From Aurantimonas sp. Leaf443 (GTDB lineage: Bacteria > Pseudomonadota > Alphaproteobacteria > Rhizobiales > Rhizobiaceae): a stretch of DNA of 64,000 nt. The notes beneath the pieces are model-generated. The model made no database searches, had not been told where the DNA came from, and saw only the letters and a program-made list of their open reading frames with translations. The stretch spans positions 1 to 64,000 of the forward strand of contig NZ_LMRD01000013.1 in assembly GCF_001425575.1 (NCBI RefSeq), read 5' to 3'. Below are positions 8,383-16,224 of the stretch, piece by piece (positions within the stretch are counted from its first letter, which is position 1; each line of letters starts with the position of its first letter). A program made the position numbers and the translations under genes.

Positions 8383-10259
8383 GGCGCGCGCCTCAGCGTC
8401 AGGGCGAAGGCGGCGCCGGGTCCCCTGCCCGGCGCGAGCGCCAGCGACCCGCCGAACTCGCGCGCGATCTCGCCGCAGATGACGAGGCCGAGGCCGAGAC
8501 CCTTCTCCTTCGTGGTCACGAACGGCATGAACAGCGTCCTCTCGATCTCCGGGGACAGGCCCGGCCCGTTGTCGGCCACCGTGACGACCACCGTTTCGGC
8601 GCGCGCCTCGACCGTGACGACGATGCGCGGATCGGGACGTCCGGCGAGCGCGTCGAGCGCGTTCTGCAGGAGGTTGACGAGGATCTGCTCCAGGCGGATG
8701 CGGCTCGCCGAGACGCGGAGGTCGCCCGGATCGGCGCGTTCGATGGCGATGCCCGAGCCGTCGATGCGGCCCGCCAGGAGCGACAGCGCCCCGTCCAGCG
8801 CCTCGCCGAGGCGCACGGGCTCCACCGGCCCGGTCGCGCGGCGCGAGAAGCTCTTCAACGTGTCGGTGATCGCCGCGACGCGGCCGGTGAGCGCGACGAT
8901 GGAGGCAAGGTTCTCCGCCGCCGGTTCCGCCCGCCCGAGGCCGAGGAAGCGGCCGGCATTCTCGGCATAGGTGCGGATGGCGGCGAGCGGCTGGTTGATC
9001 TCGTGGGCGACGCCGGCGGCGATCTGGCCGAGGAGCGAGAGGCGGTTGGCCTGCGCCAGCTCGTCGCGCAGGTTCTGGACGCGCGCCTCGGCGCCGCGCC
9101 GCCCGGCGATCTCGCCGGTCAGCGCCTCGTTCGCGTGGCGCAGCGCCCGGGTGCGCTCGGCGACGCGCGTCTCCAGCTCGGCATTCATCGCCGACAGCGT
9201 CTCCTGGCGCTGGCGCAGCGCGCGCCGGCGCCGCACGACGAGCGCGGCGAGGAGCCCGGCCGCCACGAGAACGAGCCCCGCGATCAGCCGGGCATTCGCC
9301 GCCGCCCGCGCGAGCGCCGGTCCGGCCGGCAGGAACACGTGCAGCCGCCAGTCGCCGGGCGCGCCGGGGATCGCGCCGGCCGCCTCCACATAGAGCCCGG
9401 CGGGCACCGCCTTGCCGGCGCCGACGCGCCAGAGGCCGCCCGGCTCGGCCGCCAGCGGCAGCGGCCGCAGCGGCGCGTCCGGGTTCTGCAGGTCGTCGCG
9501 TATGTCCGCCGCCTGCTCGGCGTCGACGGGCGAGAGGACGCCGAAGCGCCAGGCGGGCACGCTCGTGGCGAGCACCGTGCCGCTGGCGTCGGAGACGAAG
9601 GCGAGGAACCCCGCCTCGCGCCAGCGCGCCTCCAGATCGTCGAACTCGACCTTGACGACGACCGTGCCGAGCGGGCCGGCCGGAGCGTCGACGCGCTGCG
9701 AGAGATAGAGGCCGGGGCGCCGGCTCACCGTGCCGAGCGCGTATTGCAGCGCCCGGCCCTTCGCCATCGCCTCCGCGAAATAGCGGCGGAAGCGGTAGGA
9801 GGCGCCCACGAAGCTCTGCGGCGTGCCCGCGTTGCTGGAGGCCACCGTGATCCCGTCGGCGCCCACCACGTAGAGCACCGACGCCTGCGCCTCGGCCGCC
9901 AGGGCCTCCAGCCGCGCGTCGAGCCGCGCCGCGAGTCCCCTGTCCGGCGTCCGGAGGAGACCGGCGAGTTCGGCGTCGCGCGAGAGCGCGAGCGGCAGGA
10001 GGCGCTGCTTCTCGATCTGGCCGGACAGGGCGGCGGAAGAGAGCGTGAGGCCGGAGCGCGCGCGTTCCAGGAGATCGAGCCGCGCCTCCTCGGCGGCGAA
10101 CCAGCCGGCCGCCGCCACGCAGAGGAGCGATCCCGCCCCGAGACAGGGCGCGAGCAGCATGGCCGGCCGGAACCGGACCCGTCCGCCGCGACGCGACCGA
10201 CCGGCGGCCGTCGCCGTCGCCGTCGCCGTCGCGGCCGTCCTGGGGGCCGGTTCGATCAT
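8379..10259 (-). CDS. dctB: C4-dicarboxylate sensor histidine kinase DctB
   Basis: A 626-residue membrane kinase. A first membrane helix lies at about residues 33-52. A large periplasmic sensor region follows, of the double-PDC type known in DctB ([21 protein letters not shown]). A second helix lies near 310-330, then a coiled coil ([16 protein letters not shown]) and the HisKA H-box [14 protein letters not shown]. The ATPase domain has N ([10 protein letters not shown]), G1 (VADNGPGL) and G2 (GLGLGL) boxes. It senses succinate, malate or fumarate and phosphorylates DctD. The N-terminus carries an alternating Ala-Thr run encoded by a hexanucleotide repeat. An internal Met at 33 could be an alternative start that avoids this run. 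Confidence 0.93.
   Translation of the reverse strand: MIEPAPRTAATATATATAAGRSRRGGRVRFRPAMLLAPCLGAGSLLCVAAAGWFAAEEARLDLLERARSGLTLSSAALSGQIEKQRLLPLALSRDAELAGLLRTPDRGLAARLDARLEALAAEAQASVLYVVGADGITVASSNAGTPQSFVGASYRFRRYFAEAMAKGRALQYALGTVSRRPGLYLSQRVDAPAGPLGTVVVKVEFDDLEARWREAGFLAFVSDASGTVLATSVPAWRFGVLSPVDAEQAADIRDDLQNPDAPLRPLPLAAEPGGLWRVGAGKAVPAGLYVEAAGAIPGAPGDWRLHVFLPAGPALARAAANARLIAGLVLVAAGLLAALVVRRRRALRQRQETLSAMNAELETRVAERTRALRHANEALTGEIAGRRGAEARVQNLRDELAQANRLSLLGQIAAGVAHEINQPLAAIRTYAENAGRFLGLGRAEPAAENLASIVALTGRVAAITDTLKSFSRRATGPVEPVRLGEALDGALSLLAGRIDGSGIAIERADPGDLRVSASRIRLEQILVNLLQNALDALAGRPDPRIVVTVEARAETVVVTVADNGPGLSPEIERTLFMPFVTTKEKGLGLGLVICGEIAREFGGSLALAPGRGPGAAFALTLRRAP
10207..10230. repeat. 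Hexanucleotide microsatellite (GCCGTC)x4 in dctB 5' end
   Basis: Four perfect GCCGTC units encode part of the Ala-Thr run near residue 10-20 of DctB. The unit is six bases, so slippage would change the length of the cytoplasmic N-terminus without breaking the frame. Confidence 0.7.
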
Positions 10260-10293
10260 CGCAACCCCTCCCCGCCCCAGCCGCTCCGGCGCT

Positions 10294-10361
10294 TGTCACG
10301 AAATCCACACATAGGGCGGAAATCCGCACGCCGGAAGCCGGATCTGTGCGGGATTTCGCAC
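10294..10361. promoter_or_regulatory. Putative DctD upstream activating sites (three related elements)
   Basis: Three elements share a GAAATCC-type core: TGTCACGAAATCCACAC (10294-10310), the perfect palindrome GCGGAAATCCGC (10316-10327), and GTGCGGGATTTCGCAC (10346-10361), which has 5-bp inverted arms. They lie roughly 75-140 bp upstream of the -24 box of dctA, in the divergent dctB/dctA region. Tandem DctD sites at similar distance are known upstream of dctA in rhizobia; assignment to DctD here is by position and pattern. Confidence 0.75.
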
Positions 10362-10435
10362 GAAAGGCCCCGTCGCCGGGCTTCGTCGGATCGCCCGGAC
10401 CCCTGCGCGCCGCGCATGGGAGGTGTTCCGGCACT

Positions 10436-10450
10436 TGGCACGGCGCTTGC
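10436..10450 (+). promoter_or_regulatory. Sigma-54 (-24/-12) promoter of dctA
   Basis: TGGCACGGCGCTTGC matches the RpoN consensus TGGCAC-N5-TTGC exactly. The predicted transcription start, about 12 nt downstream, gives an 85-nt leader before the dctA ATG at 10547. Together with a neighbouring DctD-type activator this is strong evidence for RpoN control. Confidence 0.93.
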
Positions 10451-10546
10451 CATGGTGGTGATGCGACCGTCGCCGGATGGGTCGCCAAGGGAGAAACGGC
10501 GCCGCGCCCCGGGAAGGGCCGGCCGATCCGGCGAGGGAGACGACCC

Positions 10547-11884
10547 ATGCAGATCGCAGAAGCCGCCGGCACGGCGCCGGCTCCGCGCAAGCCGCTCTAC
10601 GCCCAGCTCTACGTGCAGGTGCTCGTGGCCATCGCCGCCGGCATCACGCTCGGCCATTTCCATCCCGAGCTCGGCGCCAGCCTGAAGCCGCTCGGCGACG
10701 CCTTCATCAAGCTCGTGAAGATGATCATCGCCCCGGTGATCTTCCTGACGGTCGCCACCGGCATCGCCGGCATGAGCGACCTGAAGAAGGTCGGCCGCGT
10801 GGCTGGCAAGGCGATGCTCTACTTCCTGACCTTCTCGACGCTGGCGCTCTTCGTCGGCCTCGTCGTCGCCAATGTCGTGCAGCCGGGCGCGGGCCTCAAC
10901 ATCGACCCCGCCTCGCTCGACCCGACGGCCGTCGCCGACTATGCCTCCAAGGCCCACGACCAGACCATCACGGGCTTTCTCTCCAACATCATCCCCACGA
11001 CCATCGTCGGGGCCTTCGCCTCGGGCGACATCCTGCAGGTCCTGTTCTTCTCGGTCCTCTTCGGCCTGTCGCTGGCCATGGTCGGCGAGAAGGCGGCGCC
11101 CGTCACCGATTTCCTCGTCGCGGTCTCCGCGCCGATGTTCAAGCTGGTCGGCATCCTCATGAAGGCCGCCCCGATCGGCGCCTTCGGCGCCATGGCCTTC
11201 ACCATCGGCAAATACGGCATCGGCTCGGTGGTCAATCTCGCCTTCCTGGTCGGCACCTTCTACCTCACCTCGTTCCTCTTCGTGTTCGTCGTCCTGGGCG
11301 CGGTCTGCCGCTACAACGGCTTCTCGATCGTCTCGCTCGTGCGCTACATCAAGGAGGAGCTGCTGCTCGTCCTCGGCACCTCCTCCTCGGAGGCCGCCCT
11401 GCCGACGCTGATGGCCAAGATGGAGAATGCCGGCGCCAAGAAGTCGGTCGTCGGCCTCGTTATCCCGACCGGCTATTCCTTCAATCTCGACGGCACCAAC
11501 ATCTACATGACGCTGGCGGCTCTCTTCATCGCGCAGGCGACGAATATCGAGCTGACGATCTGGCAGCAGCTCCTGCTGCTGGGCGTCGCCATGCTCTCCT
11601 CCAAGGGCGCGGCCGGCATCACGGGCGCGGGCTTCATCACGCTGGCGGCCACCCTCTCCGTCGTGCCGGACGTGCCGGTCGCCGGCATGGCGCTCATCCT
11701 CGGCATCGACCGCTTCATGTCGGAATGCCGGGCGCTGACCAACCTCGTCGGCAACGCCGTCGCAACGCTCGTCGTCGCCAGGTGGGAAGGCGAGCTCGAC
11801 GAGACGCGCCTCGCCGCCGTCCTCGCCGGCGATCGCCCGGCCGAAGCGGTCACCCGCGAGCCCGCGCTCGTCCCCGCCGAATAG
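10547..11884 (+). CDS. dctA: C4-dicarboxylate transporter DctA
   Basis: The 445-residue DAACS-family secondary transporter imports succinate, fumarate and malate across the inner membrane with cations. Visible family marks are the serine-rich re-entrant loop [10 protein letters not shown], the motif [13 protein letters not shown] and the second loop [13 protein letters not shown], within about eight hydrophobic segments. The ATG at 10547 is preceded by GAGGGAG and starts the conserved N-terminus ([19 protein letters not shown]); a longer frame to 10346 runs through the promoter and is not used. It is divergent from dctBD, carries a sigma-54 promoter and ends in a strong terminator, so it is monocistronic. 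Confidence 0.97.
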   Translation: MQIAEAAGTAPAPRKPLYAQLYVQVLVAIAAGITLGHFHPELGASLKPLGDAFIKLVKMIIAPVIFLTVATGIAGMSDLKKVGRVAGKAMLYFLTFSTLALFVGLVVANVVQPGAGLNIDPASLDPTAVADYASKAHDQTITGFLSNIIPTTIVGAFASGDILQVLFFSVLFGLSLAMVGEKAAPVTDFLVAVSAPMFKLVGILMKAAPIGAFGAMAFTIGKYGIGSVVNLAFLVGTFYLTSFLFVFVVLGAVCRYNGFSIVSLVRYIKEELLLVLGTSSSEAALPTLMAKMENAGAKKSVVGLVIPTGYSFNLDGTNIYMTLAALFIAQATNIELTIWQQLLLLGVAMLSSKGAAGITGAGFITLAATLSVVPDVPVAGMALILGIDRFMSECRALTNLVGNAVATLVVARWEGELDETRLAAVLAGDRPAEAVTREPALVPAE

Positions 11885-11912
11885 GCGCCGGACCGTCGAT
11901 CCCCACGTTTCC

Positions 11913-11954
11913 AGAAGCCGCCCGGGCCGCAAGCCCGGGCGGCTTCTTCGTTTT
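11913..11954 (+). terminator. Rho-independent terminator of dctA
   Basis: A perfect 15-bp stem (AGAAGCCGCCCGGGC at 11913-11927 with its complement at 11933-11947) closes on a CGCAA loop and is followed by TCGTTTT. It sits 29 nt after the dctA stop. Confidence 0.93.
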
Positions 11955-12113
11955 CGCGCCTTTCGGGCGTTGGCAGAGCGGCGCCGGCGTCGTATGGGCC
12001 GGGCACGAACGAACGGCGGAAGGCACGCCCTTCCGCAGGCAAGCCACCAGGATAGAGCGGCCCCTGCCCCTCGCGGCACCCCCGGGACGCTTCCACCAAG
12101 GAGACCAGACGCG

Positions 12114-12383
12114 ATGAGCGACACGACCCTGCCCGACCGCCTGAGCGCCGACGTCGACAGCCCCTTCTACGACGAGGCGCTTCTGGCACGCGGCGTCGGC
12201 ATCCGCTTCAAGGGCGCCGAGAAGACCAATGTCGAGGAATACTGCGTCAGCGAGGGCTGGGTGCGCGTGGCCGCCGGCAACGCCAAGGACCGCCGCGGCA
12301 AGCCGCTGACGATCAAGCTCAGCGGCCCCGTCGAGCCCTATCTGCGCGCGCCCGAGGGCGAGGGCGAAGCCGACGCCGGCTGA
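12114..12383 (+). CDS. DUF3297 family protein
   Basis: An 89-residue soluble protein matching the small DUF3297 family, recognised from its conserved core (SPFYDEALLARGVGIRF, EKTNVEEYCVSEGWVRVAAG, GKPLTIKL). The full family length is present. A good ribosome binding site (AAGGAGACC) lies about 8 nt before the ATG at 12114. It stands alone between the dctA terminator and a convergent diguanylate cyclase gene. The family is widespread in proteobacteria; I know of no established function and propose none. Confidence 0.9.
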   Translation: MSDTTLPDRLSADVDSPFYDEALLARGVGIRFKGAEKTNVEEYCVSEGWVRVAAGNAKDRRGKPLTIKLSGPVEPYLRAPEGEGEADAG

Positions 12384-12489
12384 CGGGCGCTCGCTCCAGC
12401 ATCTGCGCGCCGCGCCGGCCCCTCGGCGCGGCGAAGGCCGGCGGCGGAAGCCCGTCCCCTGCCGCAGAACGCCGCGAGCCCCATAGGCC

Positions 12490-13698
12490 TCAATCGCGTT
12501 GCGCGAGCGGGAGGGGCGAGCCGAGATCCAGCGAAAAGCAGTTCCGCCCCCGCCGCTTGGCCTCGTACAGCGCCCGGTCGGCGGCCGAGAGGACCGCCTC
12601 CTTCGAGGCCTCCTCCCCCTTGCGCCGCATGGCGATGCCGACGCTGGCGGTGACGACGCCCTCCCCGTCCGAGCGGGCGGGATGGGCGATGCCGGCGCCC
12701 TCGAGCGCGAGCAGAAGCGCCCGGGCGAGCCGCGCCGCCTCCAGATCGGCGATGCCGCGGGCCAGGACCGTGAATTCCTCGCCGCCGAAGCGCGCGCAGA
12801 ACGCGTCCGGCCCCGCCGTCACGCGCTCCAGCACCTCCGAGACCCGGCGCAGGCAGTCGTCGCCGGCCGGATGCCCGAGCGCGTCGTTGAACGCCTTGAA
12901 GTGGTCGATGTCGATCATCATCACCGCGATGTCGGTGGGCGCGGCGAACCAGGCGTCGAGACGCTGCTCCAGGAGACGCCGGTTCGGCAGGCCCGTCAGG
13001 GCGTCCGTCACCGCCAGATCCTGGAAGGCGCGCCGCGCCTCCTCCGCCGCCTCGCCGCGCAGCCGCGCCTGGAGCGCGGCGAGATAGTCGGCGCAGCGCC
13101 GATGCTCCATCCGCTGGTTGGCATAGAGGGCGAAGAGGCAGGCGGTCGCGCTCTGGAGCACGAAGACCCAGCGCAGGCCGAACGGCAACCCCGCCTTTGT
13201 GGCGATCGCCAGCACAGTGAAGGCGAAGGCGAGGCCGGTGAAGACGACGGCGTCCCGGAACCGCAGCGCCAGCACCATATTGGCGAAGACGAGCGTCAGC
13301 GTGAATTCGCTGAACGTGTAGGCGTCGAAGGGAGCCGCCGAATACCAGAACAGGAAGAGCGGGATCAGATAGGCATTGAGCACGCCGCCCAGCACCAGCC
13401 GCTCGCGGTTCCGCGCCGAGACCGCACCGATCGCCCAGGCCAGAAACAGCGAGACGGGCGTGACGAGGGCGACGCGCAGCGCCACCGACAGCCAGACGAT
13501 GTCGGGCATCAGGACGACGCTCGTCAGGTTGAAGACGTTGTAGAGGGCGAGACCGAAATAGATCGCCTGCCGCATGTCCGCGACGCGCCGGGCCCCGAAC
13601 TCGCTCTCATGGCGGTCTGCCACCGCCGGCGGAAACCGAAGCCAGCCGTCCAGGCTCTTTCCCGGCTGGAGATCCGCATGGCGAAGTTGAGCGCCCAT
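12490..13698 (-). CDS. Membrane-bound GGDEF diguanylate cyclase
   Basis: The 402-residue protein has an N-terminal cytoplasmic segment, about six membrane helices (residues ~45-200), a short coiled linker (ARLRGEAAEEARRAFQDL) and a C-terminal GGDEF domain. The DALTGLPNRR entry motif, the MMIDIDHFKAFND metal/nucleotide segment and an active-site GGEEF are all present, so c-di-GMP synthesis from two GTP is expected. The usual inhibitory RxxD motif before the active site is replaced by AGPD, suggesting weak product inhibition. The sensor part looks like a 6TM region rather than a known ligand-binding fold. It is transcribed alone, convergent with the DUF3297 gene. An internal Met at residue 41 is an alternative start. 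Confidence 0.9.
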   Translation of the reverse strand: MGAQLRHADLQPGKSLDGWLRFPPAVADRHESEFGARRVADMRQAIYFGLALYNVFNLTSVVLMPDIVWLSVALRVALVTPVSLFLAWAIGAVSARNRERLVLGGVLNAYLIPLFLFWYSAAPFDAYTFSEFTLTLVFANMVLALRFRDAVVFTGLAFAFTVLAIATKAGLPFGLRWVFVLQSATACLFALYANQRMEHRRCADYLAALQARLRGEAAEEARRAFQDLAVTDALTGLPNRRLLEQRLDAWFAAPTDIAVMMIDIDHFKAFNDALGHPAGDDCLRRVSEVLERVTAGPDAFCARFGGEEFTVLARGIADLEAARLARALLLALEGAGIAHPARSDGEGVVTASVGIAMRRKGEEASKEAVLSAADRALYEAKRRGRNCFSLDLGSPLPLAQRD

Positions 13699-13943
13699 GT
13701 CGCCTCCGATCGAACGACACGATCATGGAGGCGAACATTTAAGATCCTCTGCCGAGGACCGAGAGAATGCCGCCCGCCGGGCGCGATGCGAGCGGCCGGC
13801 GCGCCGCGATTACCCCGGGCATCGGGACCGCGCGGGCAGACGAGGGCGATGCCGCACCGGCCGGCATGAAACGCAGATCGCTCGCCACGCCGACGCGCGG
13901 ATCTCGCTCGGCCGTCGAAAGGAGTTCGGTCTTCAGGAAGGAT

Positions 13944-14018
13944 TGGAGCGGGCGATGGGGATCGAACCCACGACATCCAGCTTGGGAAGCTGGCGTTCTA
14001 CCGCTGAACTACACCCGC
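13944..14018 (-). tRNA. tRNA-Gly (anticodon CCC)
   Basis: On the minus strand the sequence folds into a complete cloverleaf. The acceptor stem GCGGGTG pairs with CGCCCGC, the anticodon stem is CCAGC/GCTGG with loop TTCCCAA giving anticodon CCC, and the T-loop is GGTTCGATCC. The 3' TCCA is genome encoded, for 75 nt in all. It reads GGG codons. Confidence 0.95.
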
Positions 14019-14072
14019 GCTCCGGCCTCTTGCGTAGCGCAGGTGCGGGTCCGGTGCAAGGACCCCGCGACG

Positions 14073-14091
14073 GCGGCCCGCGGCGGGCCGC
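14073..14091. other. GC-rich hairpin after eda
   Basis: GCGGCCCG-CGG-CGGGCCGC forms an 8-bp perfect stem between the eda stop and the tRNA-Gly gene. No T-run follows on the eda strand, so it is at most a weak terminator or 3'-end stabilising structure. Confidence 0.35.
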
Positions 14092-14112
14092 TCGTCTCCC
14101 TCTCCGGGCGGC

Positions 14113-14751
14113 TCAGGCCTTCAGCGCGGCGGCCTCGGCGGCGAGGCGGGTGATCGTGTCGAAATCGCCGGCCTCGACGGCCTCCTTCGGCGCGACCCAG
14201 GAGCCGCCGACGCACAGGACGTTGGGAAGGGCGAGGTAGTCGCCGACATTCGTCATGGAGATGCCGCCGGTCGGGCAGAAGCGGATGGACTGGAAGACGG
14301 GCGCCAGCGCCTTGAGGAAGGGAACGCCCCCCAGCTGCTCGGCGGGGAAGAACTTCAGGAGCTCGTAGCCGGCCTCCATCATGCCCATCAGCTCGCTCGG
14401 GCTGGCCGCGCCCGGCAGGAGCGGAACCTCGCTGTCCTCGACATGGCGCACGAGGGCGTGCGTGGCCCCCGGCGAGACGACGAACCGGGCGCCCGCCTCC
14501 ACCGCCTGATCGAACTGGCGCGGCGAGAGCACGGTGCCGGCGCCGCAGGTCGTCTCCGGCACTTCGTCGGCGACGGCGCGGATGGCCTCCAGCGCGGCGG
14601 GCGTGCGCAGCGTGATCTCGATGGAGACGAGCCCGCCCTTGGCGAGCGCGCGGGCAAGCTTCACCGCGCCGGCGACGTCCGCCACCGCCACGACCGGCAT
14701 GACCGGCTGCGCGGTGAGGATGGCATGGAGGGCTTGCGTCTTCTGGGTCAT
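14113..14751 (-). CDS. eda: KDPG/KHG aldolase (Entner-Doudoroff)
   Basis: The 212-residue class I aldolase cleaves 2-keto-3-deoxy-6-phosphogluconate to pyruvate and glyceraldehyde 3-phosphate. The Schiff-base lysine K133 in LLKFFPAE and the catalytic E45 in IEITLRT fall at the same numbers as in E. coli Eda, confirming the ATG at 14751. Phosphate-binding residues in CPTGGI and GGSWV are present. Length is normal for the family. The partner edd is not in the window; the gene stands alone between tRNA-Gly and a cell wall hydrolase gene, with a G12 tract about 145 bp upstream of its start. Confidence 0.96.
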   Translation of the reverse strand: MTQKTQALHAILTAQPVMPVVAVADVAGAVKLARALAKGGLVSIEITLRTPAALEAIRAVADEVPETTCGAGTVLSPRQFDQAVEAGARFVVSPGATHALVRHVEDSEVPLLPGAASPSELMGMMEAGYELLKFFPAEQLGGVPFLKALAPVFQSIRFCPTGGISMTNVGDYLALPNVLCVGGSWVAPKEAVEAGDFDTITRLAAEAAALKA

Positions 14752-14893
14752 CGCGGTCCGCCTCGGCGCTCGGAGCGCCGTGCGCCCTCAAGGGGCGCAC
14801 GCGGGACGCTCGCTGTCGAATGATCGCGGCCTCCGTGCACACGGTCCGCGCGCGACCGTGTTAGCCCCGGCGTGGCGCCGGCGTCAAACGCGC

Positions 14894-14905
14894 GGGGGGG
14901 GGGGG
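14894..14905. repeat. Poly-G homopolymer (12 G)
   Basis: Twelve consecutive G residues lie in the 176-bp gap between the SleB-like gene stop and the eda start. They are non-coding on both strands. The tract is long enough to be slippage-prone, or to be an assembly uncertainty. Confidence 0.85.
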
Positions 14906-14927
14906 TCCCGGACGGGGCGCGCCCCGC

Positions 14928-16136
14928 CTACCAGCCGCCGCCGAAGGTGCGGTAGAAGATGTGCTTGCCGATCCGGTCGACCTTCTCCATCGCCTGCGCC
15001 CAGCGCGGCTGGACATAGGTCGCGTGGTAATGGGTCGAGGAGCCGACCTCGGCGAGCCAGATCTGGCCGCGCGTCACCTGGTCGGCGACGGTCTTGGCGG
15101 CGTTCCAGGCCTTGGGGTCGGAGACGCGGTCGCGCAGCCCGTCGCAGGCGAAGGAGAACTGGCAGCGGTTGCGCCAGTCCTTGTTCTGGTAGACCACGCC
15201 GCAGATCGACTTCGGATAGGCCGGGTTGCGCACGCGGTTGAGAATGACCTGCGCGACGGCCGCCTGGCCGAGCGTCTTCTCGCCGCGGCTCTCGAAATAG
15301 ATGCCGTTGGTGAGGCAGGTCTGCTCCTTCTCGGAGAAGACGGAGGCGGGCAGCGGCGTCGCGGCCCAGGCGTGGTCCTTGGCGCCGATCGGGGGCACGA
15401 AGGCCTGCGGCTGCTCCTTCAGGACCTTCTCGAAGAGCGTGGCGGAGCGGGCCGTCGCGCTCGTCGCCTCGGGCGCGTAGCCCAGCGCCTGCGGGCCGGT
15501 CGTCGGCTTCAGCGAGGCGAGGAGGAGTTCGTCGTTGCTGCGCCGCTCGGGGGCGAGCGCGGGGATCTTCGGCGGGCCCTTCAACTGGAAATTGGCGGCG
15601 ACCGTGATGGCGTCGCGCGTTTCCGGCGTGATCTTGGCGAAGGCGGTGCGGATGCGCTCGCCGCCGCCGATGACGCGGCTGCCGAGAAGGCTCTGGCGCT
15701 CCATGATGGAGCCGGCGGCGAAGCCGCGCGGCGGCAGGTCGCTCGCCGGCGTCTGCGAGACCACGCGGCGGCCCTTGTCGGCGCGCTTGACGCGCGTCTC
15801 GTCGGGGCTGTTGGACACGGGCCCCTGCGAGGCGAGGGTGAAGAGGCGGCCGTCGGCGCCCATCAGGCCCCTGGAGCCGCGCCGGGCGGAGCCGTCCGGC
15901 GACAGGGCGATGTCCGCGGTCTCGAGCGAGGTGCCGGGCGCGGGAACGAAGAAGGCCTTCCAGCGGGCCGATTCACGGGCGCCGCCGAGGAGGCTCGTCA
16001 TGTCCTGATGCGCGGCGGAAGTGGTGAGGACGGGAGTCAGGAGAAGTGCTGCGGCCGATGCAACGACAAATCGGGAAAAGCGGCCTCGCCATTCGAAGGT
16101 CAAACCCGGTCGTCCCCCTCGTTCATCTTCCCGCAT
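14928..16136 (-). CDS. Cell wall hydrolase, SleB/Hydrolase_2 family
   Basis: A 402-residue exported protein with an N-terminal hydrophobic segment (residues ~20-42) and a long variable middle region. A C-terminal SleB-like hydrolase domain (Pfam Hydrolase_2) occupies about residues 268-402. Conserved features are YFESRGE with the presumed catalytic glutamate, GQAAVAQVILNRV, ICGVVYQ and CQFSFACDG. The family contains spore-cortex lytic transglycosylases; in non-sporulating alphaproteobacteria it is assumed to cleave peptidoglycan during growth or division. Three TTAACC motifs upstream suggest cell-cycle control by CtrA. It is separated from der by 88 nt and probably has its own promoter. Confidence 0.88.
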   Translation of the reverse strand: MREDERGGRPGLTFEWRGRFSRFVVASAAALLLTPVLTTSAAHQDMTSLLGGARESARWKAFFVPAPGTSLETADIALSPDGSARRGSRGLMGADGRLFTLASQGPVSNSPDETRVKRADKGRRVVSQTPASDLPPRGFAAGSIMERQSLLGSRVIGGGERIRTAFAKITPETRDAITVAANFQLKGPPKIPALAPERRSNDELLLASLKPTTGPQALGYAPEATSATARSATLFEKVLKEQPQAFVPPIGAKDHAWAATPLPASVFSEKEQTCLTNGIYFESRGEKTLGQAAVAQVILNRVRNPAYPKSICGVVYQNKDWRNRCQFSFACDGLRDRVSDPKAWNAAKTVADQVTRGQIWLAEVGSSTHYHATYVQPRWAQAMEKVDRIGKHIFYRTFGGGW

Positions 16137-16157
16137 CCTAACCCCACCGCCGCGTCG

Positions 16158-16209
16158 TTAACCACCGGATGCCGATCATCATCATCCATTAACCTTGACT
16201 CATGGTTAA
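16158..16209 (-). promoter_or_regulatory. CtrA-like TTAACC motifs upstream of the cell wall hydrolase
   Basis: TTAACC occurs at 16158-16163 and 16189-16194, and GGTTAA (the same motif inverted) at 16204-16209, within the 88-bp gap before the SleB-like gene. The last two form a perfect 6-bp inverted repeat with a 9-bp spacer. TTAACC is the half-site recognised by the cell-cycle regulator CtrA; the canonical TTAA-N7-TTAA spacing is not seen. Confidence 0.45.
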
Positions 16210-16224
16210 CGAATTGGGGTGTTT

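Noticed and set aside
5443-8970. 1175-codon plus-strand frame across the L,D-transpeptidase 2 and dctD genes
   Set aside because: Antisense shadow crossing gene boundaries; no recognisable domain.
10207-10230. Possible CRISPR-like repeat array
   Set aside because: The tandem hexamers have no spacers and encode an in-frame dipeptide run; no CRISPR array or cas gene was found anywhere in the window.
14894-14905. Frameshift-causing homopolymer (phase variation) in a gene
   Set aside because: The G12 tract is in non-coding DNA, so it cannot switch a reading frame here.
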